DNA from: Hydrogenophaga sp. RAC07 | GTDB taxonomy: Bacteria > Pseudomonadota > Gammaproteobacteria > Burkholderiales > Burkholderiaceae_C | Direction of reading: 5' to 3' | Length of the DNA: 64,000 bases | Assembly: GCF_001713375.1 (NCBI RefSeq) | Contig: NZ_CP016449.1 | Span: 4,569,501-4,633,500 of the forward strand | Part shown: positions 59,138 through 64,000 of the stretch, in pieces | Layout of the letters: every line of letters starts with the position of its first letter | Position numbering within the stretch: the first letter of the stretch is position 1 | The notes under the pieces: generated by a model | Database searches by the model: none | Seen by the model: the letters and a program-made list of their open reading frames with translations, nothing else | What the model was told of the DNA's origin: nothing | Made by a program: the position numbers and the translations under genes

Positions 59138-59815
59138 GTGAACTCCTACGGGCAATCTACTACCGATTGAGGAAGTACGCTTGGAATTTGAGCGCCACGC
59201 CGCATGGCGAGGAAAGTTTTGCCAACTCTGGCACGGAAAAATCAATAAAGACTCTAGGTTCCACTTGCGGTGTTCATGCCCTCTTTCAGGTTGTTTCCTG
59301 CGCGTGCGGAGGTGAGCAGGTTGAGCCGCGGCCTTGCGGTGGAGATCAGCGATGTGTTGCGTCCTCATCTCCGCAGCCAGGTCGGTCTGTTCCCGCAAAG
59401 TTGACGTGCAGGAAGGCCCCCATCTCCAGCGCGCGCTGCTTGATGCCCACGATCGTGGCTGACGGTGATCGATTGGCCACACATCCTGTTCAGTGATCAG
59501 CTCGGCTACGTCAACACCAAGGACGCCGGATTGGTGTCTGCGTCATGTAGATCAAAATTAAGTGAGGTGCTGTCTTTGTCGTCGAAGCCCTTAGGCAGGC
59601 CGTTCTGTGATCGCTTTCTCGTTGCTCTGTTGCCGGTCGGTTCCCAGTCGCCACCCGTCCATGCCATGCGTGACACAGGACCTGCACAGGGACAAGATGG
59701 TGACCACCGAGTACCAATGTGCGGCACCATTTGGACCGGCATCGGCTGCCTTCTCGATACTTCGCCGGCATGCGTACAGGATCTCTCGGGGTGCTTTTCA
59801 GCAATGGGGCACACA
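59138..59815. other. Gap between divergent kinase and penicillin-binding protein genes
   Basis: 678 bases without a supported gene. A minus-strand frame around 59350-59460 gives IVGIKQRALEMGAFLHVNFA, which looks protein-like, but I cannot place it and it is short; it may be a remnant. Confidence 0.45.
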
Positions 59816-62800
59816 ATGTTCGATCAACGCATCGGGGAGAAACTGCACACGGCACGCATCGGCGACTCACCGGGGTACCAGGCTCCGACCGGCTTTCGCC
59901 TGCCGTGGCAGTTGGTCCTGCTGATCGTCTGCGCGGTCGCCGCGATGCTGTTGCGGCGCGAGATCCAGACCTCTTACTGGCAGGCACGCGAACTCAGCGG
60001 CTACGCCGACACCCTGAGACACCACGTCGCCCCCGGTCCCGCAGACCACATCCGGTTCCCGGTGCAAGGCCCGTTCGACGAGCGCATGGGCTACGCCGGC
60101 ATTCCCACCTTCACCACACGCCTGCAGGAGCGCGGCTTCGAGATCGCGGAGCAGTCGCGCCAGGACGACGCCCTGCGGTCCCACCTGGAGCGCGGCTGGT
60201 TTGCCCCCTACGCGGAGAAGACCCACACGGGCCTGACGGTGCTCGATTGCAGCCGCGAATCGCTGCACGCCTTTCGCTATCCCTACCGGCGCTTCGAGAG
60301 CTTCGAGAGCGTGCCGCCGGTGGTGGTGCAGGCCCTTCTCTTCATCGAAAACCGCGATCTGCTCGACCCCGAACGCCCGCAAATGAACCCGGCGGTGGAC
60401 TGGGTGCGCTTCACGCGCGCGGTGCTCGCGCAGCTGGGCAGCCACATCGATTCCGACATCGACACGCATGGCGGCAGCACGCTGGCCACGCAGATCGAGA
60501 AGTACCGCCATTCGCCCGGCGGCATCACGCACGACGCGCGCGAGAAGCTGCGGCAGATGGTCTCGGCCTCGGTGCGGGCCTATCAGCAAAGCGCCGACAC
60601 GCTGCCAACGCGCCGCCAGCTGGTGCTGGACTACCTGAACACGGTGCCGCTGTCAGCCGCGCCGCGCCACGGCGAAGTGCACGGCCTGGGCGATGGCCTG
60701 TGGGTGTGGTTCGGCACCGACTTCGAGGGAGCAATGGTCGCACTCTCGGGCTCCGGCGCCGAGGCGCAAGATCCAGCGGCCCGGGCCCTGGCATTGCGCC
60801 AGGCGGTGGCGCTGATGATCGCCCACCGCCGGCCCTCGTGGTATCTGGCGCAAGGCCGCCAGGACCTCGACCGCGCCACCGACGCCCACCTGCGACTGCT
60901 GACGGAGGCGGGCATCATCGATGCCGCCTGGCGCGACGCCGCCCTGCGGCAGACGCTGGTGTTTCGCGACATGGTGAAGAACCCGCCGCGGCAACCCTTC
61001 CCCGCGAGCAAGGGCGCGACCGCCGTGCGCACCAAACTGGCCGGCCTGCTCGGCACTTCGCTCCACAGCCTGGACCGGCTCGACGCCCAGGCCAGCACCA
61101 CGCTGAACGGAAAGCTGCAGGAAGCGGTCAGCGCCTACCTCGGGCGCCTGACCGATCCGGCCTTCGCCAGCTCGCAGGGACTGATGGGCGAGCGCCTGCT
61201 GCAACCTGACATCCTGGGCGGGGTGCGCTACAGCTTCACCCTGCTGGAAAGCACACCGCAGGGCAACCTGGTCCGGGTGCAGACCGACACCACCCAGCAG
61301 CCGCTGGACATCAACGAAGGCAGCAAGCTGGAGCTGGGCTCCACCGCCAAGCTGCGCGTGCTGGCGACCTACCTCGAACTGGTGGCCGAGCTGCACGGCC
61401 GACTGGCTCTGCTGGAGCCCGCAGCGCTGAAGGCCACCGAAGTCAGCCCGCAGGACAGCCTGAGCCGCTGGGCAGTGCAATACCTGTCGGGCCCGAACGA
61501 CCGCAGCCTGGGAGCGATGCTGGAAGCCGCGATGGAACGGCGTTTTTCTGCCAGCCCGCACCAACAGTTCTTCACCGGGGGCGGCCTGCACAGCTTCCAC
61601 AACTTCAACCGCAAGGACGACACGCGCCAACCCACGCTGCGCGAGTCCATGCAGGCCTCCATCAACCTGCCCTTCGTGCGCCTGCTGCAGGAGATCGTGC
61701 ACCACACCATCTACCAGGGACCCGGCGGCACCGCGCGGCTGCTGGAGGACAACCTCGATCCGCGCCGCCAAGCCTACCTGGCCCTGTTCGCCGACCGCGA
61801 AGGCCAGGCCTTCCTGCGCCGCTTCTGGCGCAAGACCGACAACCGCACCCCGGCGGAACTGCGCGCCATGCTGCTCGACGGCCTGCGCCCCGGCGCAGAC
61901 CGGCTGACCGCGGTGTTCCGCTACCTGGAGCCCACGGCGTCGCCCGAAGCCTTGGCCGCCTTCCTGTCGGCGCGCCTGGGCGACAAGGCGCCCACGGAGC
62001 CCCGTGTGGCCGAGTTGCACGCGCGCTTCGCGCTCGAAGCCTTCGACCTGCCGGACCGCGGTTATGTCGCCCGCGTGCACCCGCTGGAACTCTGGCTGGT
62101 GGCCTACCGCCTGCAGCACCCGCGCGCCACGCTCGGCGAAGCGATCGCCGCCAGCGCCACCGAACGCCAGGCGGTCTACCGGTGGCTGTTCCGCACGCGC
62201 GCCAAGAATGCGCAGGACGCGCGCATTCACACCATGCTGGAGGTGGAGGCCTTCCTGGAAATCCACCGCCGCTGGGCCCGCCTGGGCTACCCCTTCGGCC
62301 ACCTGGTGCCTTCGCTAGCCACGGCGCTGGGCAGTTCCGGGGACCGGCCCGCCGCGCTGGCCGAGTTGATGGGCATCGTCGTCAATGGTGGTATCCGCCG
62401 GCCCACGCACCGCATTTCAGACCTGCGTTTCGCGCAGGGCACGCCCTGGGAAACCGCGCTGCGGCCCACGCCGTTGGTGGGTGAACGGGTCATGGCGCCC
62501 GAAGTGGCACAGACCTTGAAGAAGGCCTTGTCGGAGGTGGTGGAAGCGGGCACGGCCCGGCGGCTCGCCGGCAGCTTCCAGTCCGCCTCGGGGGACGACC
62601 TGTCGCCCGGCGGCAAGACCGGCACCGGCGACAACCGCGTTGTGGTGAACGGGCGCGGCGGCCTGGCCCTGAACCGCACCGCCACTTTCGTGTTCTACCT
62701 GGGGCCGCGGCACTTCGGCAGCGTGACCGCCTACGTGGTGGGATCGAACGCGGCCGACCACCGCTTCACCTCTGGTCTGCCGGTGCAGCTCCTGCGCTCG

Positions 62801-62866
62801 ATGGCGCCGGTGCTGATGGCCCACCTCGAGGGCGGGCCCGGGAGCGGTTGTCCACGCGAGCCGTGA
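59816..62866 (+). CDS. Class A penicillin-binding protein (GT51 plus transpeptidase), 1016 residues
   Basis: A bifunctional peptidoglycan synthase of the inner membrane. One membrane helix near residues 25-45 (LPWQLVLLIVCAVAAMLL) precedes a GT51 transglycosylase domain with the catalytic glutamate region FIENRDLLDPE (Glu178) and GGSTLATQIEK (about 218). The transpeptidase has S509 in GSTAKL (SxxK), SIN at 615 and KTG at 934. The 319 residues between SxN and KTG are far more than usual, so there is a large insertion. The ATG at 59816 has GGGG six bases upstream; ATG 59804 is an alternative. Similar long enzymes occur in Burkholderiales, as I recall near alpha-2-macroglobulin genes, which are not visible here. 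Confidence 0.88.
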   Translation: MFDQRIGEKLHTARIGDSPGYQAPTGFRLPWQLVLLIVCAVAAMLLRREIQTSYWQARELSGYADTLRHHVAPGPADHIRFPVQGPFDERMGYAGIPTFTTRLQERGFEIAEQSRQDDALRSHLERGWFAPYAEKTHTGLTVLDCSRESLHAFRYPYRRFESFESVPPVVVQALLFIENRDLLDPERPQMNPAVDWVRFTRAVLAQLGSHIDSDIDTHGGSTLATQIEKYRHSPGGITHDAREKLRQMVSASVRAYQQSADTLPTRRQLVLDYLNTVPLSAAPRHGEVHGLGDGLWVWFGTDFEGAMVALSGSGAEAQDPAARALALRQAVALMIAHRRPSWYLAQGRQDLDRATDAHLRLLTEAGIIDAAWRDAALRQTLVFRDMVKNPPRQPFPASKGATAVRTKLAGLLGTSLHSLDRLDAQASTTLNGKLQEAVSAYLGRLTDPAFASSQGLMGERLLQPDILGGVRYSFTLLESTPQGNLVRVQTDTTQQPLDINEGSKLELGSTAKLRVLATYLELVAELHGRLALLEPAALKATEVSPQDSLSRWAVQYLSGPNDRSLGAMLEAAMERRFSASPHQQFFTGGGLHSFHNFNRKDDTRQPTLRESMQASINLPFVRLLQEIVHHTIYQGPGGTARLLEDNLDPRRQAYLALFADREGQAFLRRFWRKTDNRTPAELRAMLLDGLRPGADRLTAVFRYLEPTASPEALAAFLSARLGDKAPTEPRVAELHARFALEAFDLPDRGYVARVHPLELWLVAYRLQHPRATLGEAIAASATERQAVYRWLFRTRAKNAQDARIHTMLEVEAFLEIHRRWARLGYPFGHLVPSLATALGSSGDRPAALAELMGIVVNGGIRRPTHRISDLRFAQGTPWETALRPTPLVGERVMAPEVAQTLKKALSEVVEAGTARRLAGSFQSASGDDLSPGGKTGTGDNRVVVNGRGGLALNRTATFVFYLGPRHFGSVTAYVVGSNAADHRFTSGLPVQLLRSMAPVLMAHLEGGPGSGCPREP

Positions 62867-63073
62867 TGCGCCAAGGTTGCCCTCGCGCCAGCAAGCCTTC
62901 CCAGCCCGTTTTTGAGTGGTCTGGCCTGAGCCGAGCTGCGTATGGGCTGTGTTTGATTCTCAGTCATCAACCAGCATCAGTCAGTGAGCCATTGAATGAT
63001 GCTGTATGCAAAAGAGGTCGAAAGAATGCATGAAGTGGAGGCGCACCGACTTAAAAGCCATTCTTCTTCTGGG

Positions 63074-63358
63074 CTATTTACTGACACTCAGCTGGGCCCG
63101 ACGTGAGTACCAAAAAGTCCTTCCATGCGTGACAAAATCCACCGTCGTTTCTGGCGCTGTGCCGTGGTTGAAGAGCATGGCGTTGAAGTCAAACGTGGCT
63201 TCCCAGTGATCACCCATATCAACCTGACCCACCAGGTCGAACGAGTCGCTGAGCACAGCGTCCACCGCCTCACCCGTTTGATACTGCCGACCCATGAAAG
63301 CACGTTCATCACCTAGGGTCGAGCTCCACTTGTTTCGCAAGGCTTCTTGTATACACAT
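63074..63358 (-). CDS. Hypothetical protein, 94 residues
   Basis: A leftward frame with convincing protein character (AVLSDSFDLVGQVDMGDHWE; ATFDFNAMLFNHGTAPETTV). I do not recognise the family and it may be a partial gene. The start is probably GTG at 63358; an internal ATG 21 codons later is possible. Confidence 0.5.
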   Translation of the reverse strand: MCIQEALRNKWSSTLGDERAFMGRQYQTGEAVDAVLSDSFDLVGQVDMGDHWEATFDFNAMLFNHGTAPETTVDFVTHGRTFWYSRRAQLSVSK

Positions 63359-63469
63359 TCAAACCACCACCCACAGACGGGGCCCGTTACATCTCCTACG
63401 CAGCAGACATGCATGTAAATGGGTTTGTGCTGCAGACTGAAGCCCTGTTCAACTGCAAAGGAGTCACAC

Positions 63470-63850
63470 ATGACTGTCCGTTCGAAGATGACGTTTCCCG
63501 CCGCCGTGTTGATGGCCACCGCACTTTCTTGGGGATTCAACGCCCAGGCCGCAGGATTGGGTATTGGCACGGGCGTTGGCGTCGATGCCAATGTCGGCAC
63601 GAACACTGGCATTGCCGATGTCCGACTGGGAACACACAGTGGAATCTCAAGCGATGTTCGAGCTCGCGCCATGACGGGCGTCAACGGGCGATCGGACGCT
63701 CGATACCAAAATGAGGGCCGAAGCGGCGCTGCCCTGTCAGCAGTATCTGACGCGAAGGCTGAAGGTGCTGCTTCGGTGGGCTCACAAGTCAGGGGCGCGG
63801 TGTCTGTCGATGGACAGGTCCGCTCACAAATACGAGGCACGGCGAACTGA
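63470..63850 (+). CDS. Small secreted protein of unknown function
   Basis: A 126-residue protein with a signal peptide (KMTFPAAVLMATALSWGFNA, cleaved after AQA) and a mature part of glycine, alanine, valine and serine repeats (GIGTGVGVDANVGTNTGIAD; SVGSQVRGAVSVDGQVRS) that look like short beta-strand repeats. AAGGAG lies six bases before the ATG at 63470. No family recognised. Confidence 0.75.
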   Translation: MTVRSKMTFPAAVLMATALSWGFNAQAAGLGIGTGVGVDANVGTNTGIADVRLGTHSGISSDVRARAMTGVNGRSDARYQNEGRSGAALSAVSDAKAEGAASVGSQVRGAVSVDGQVRSQIRGTAN

Positions 63851-63865
63851 CCGGTTTTTCATCAA

Positions 63866-63903
63866 CCCATGAAGAACGCCCCGAAAGGGGCGCTCTTCAT
63901 GGG
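63866..63903. terminator. Long palindrome ending the small secreted protein gene
   Basis: CCCATGAAGA and TCTTCATGGG flank a core CGCCCC-GAAA-GGGGCG; the two 17-base arms pair with one A/C mismatch. It lies 15 bases after the stop. A T-run is missing on the plus side beyond CTCTT, so it may be a weak terminator or a protein site. Nothing gene-like follows to the window end. Confidence 0.6.
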
Positions 63904-64000
63904 TCAAATGCTTTGTGAACTCATCAGCCCACTGCGGGCATCCTGCGGGCAGGAAACACTACTTTGCTCTCACGTCAAGACGGTGAGAACTCGCATCAGA

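Noticed and set aside
59719..61209. 496-codon frame overlapping the penicillin-binding protein
   Set aside because: A shadow in another frame of the GT51 gene, very rich in arginine, alanine and proline.

Overview
The window looks like chromosomal DNA of a betaproteobacterium of the family Comamonadaceae (Hydrogenophaga/Acidovorax-like). The evidence is the high-G+C codon use, the D-amino acid transaminase/DUF493/lipB/lipA neighbourhood, the regulatory PTS with no sugar permease, and cytochromes of the betaproteobacterial type. The genus is inferred, not shown.

Core part, about 1-35.4 kb: the end of tuf and an S10-type ribosomal operon (rpsJ, rplC-D-W-B, rpsS, rplV, rpsC, rplP, rpmC, rpsQ). 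It stops at a terminator after rpsQ and is not followed by the spc genes. Next come a Prx5-type peroxiredoxin, an acetyltransferase, a divergent cytochrome b561/cytochrome c' pair, two thioredoxin-fold proteins, a DUF4197 protein, a CaiB-type CoA transferase, a lipoprotein/MFS pair and a nitrogen-PTS-like set (EIIA, HPr, EI). A leftward lipoate gene set follows (transaminase, DUF493, lipB, lipA, AraC regulator, EamA exporter). After it lie the full F1Fo ATP synthase operon atpIBEFHAGDC, a cyclic-nucleotide-binding protein, a LemA/YgcG/TPM cluster, a YheT hydrolase and a di-heme cytochrome c5.

At 35.5-35.86 kb an intact tRNA-Arg(CCG) is preceded by three tandem copies of its own 5' half. From there to about 52.2 kb lies an accessory island, visibly lower in G+C. 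It holds a 1163-residue SF2 helicase, a 2-oxoglutarate-type oxygenase, and a tight operon from 41.3 to 49.1 kb. That operon encodes a possible HEPN/RHH/XRE-like DNA-binding protein, a single-chain ImmA/IrrE protease-UvrD helicase-RecB-like protein, a DUF5710-XseA (exonuclease VII large subunit) protein, an XseB-like small subunit ending in a perfect SSB C-terminal tip, a 68-residue coupled protein and a DUF4238 protein. I regard it as the best candidate for an undescribed DNA-targeting defence or repair system. My reading, which is inference: the ImmA/IrrE domain cleaves the first gene's product when the helicase engages abnormal DNA, and the ExoVII-like pair degrades the DNA. The island ends in an IS3-family element that is itself interrupted by an IS30-family element.

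The last part, 52.2-64 kb, mixes live genes with debris: a truncated CHASE-domain gene, a multi-PAS histidine kinase, a secreted protein, fragments of ompA, IS110 and IS3, a GAF/PAS histidine kinase with a degenerate ATPase domain coupled to a response regulator, a 1016-residue class A penicillin-binding protein with an unusual insertion, and small orphan genes.
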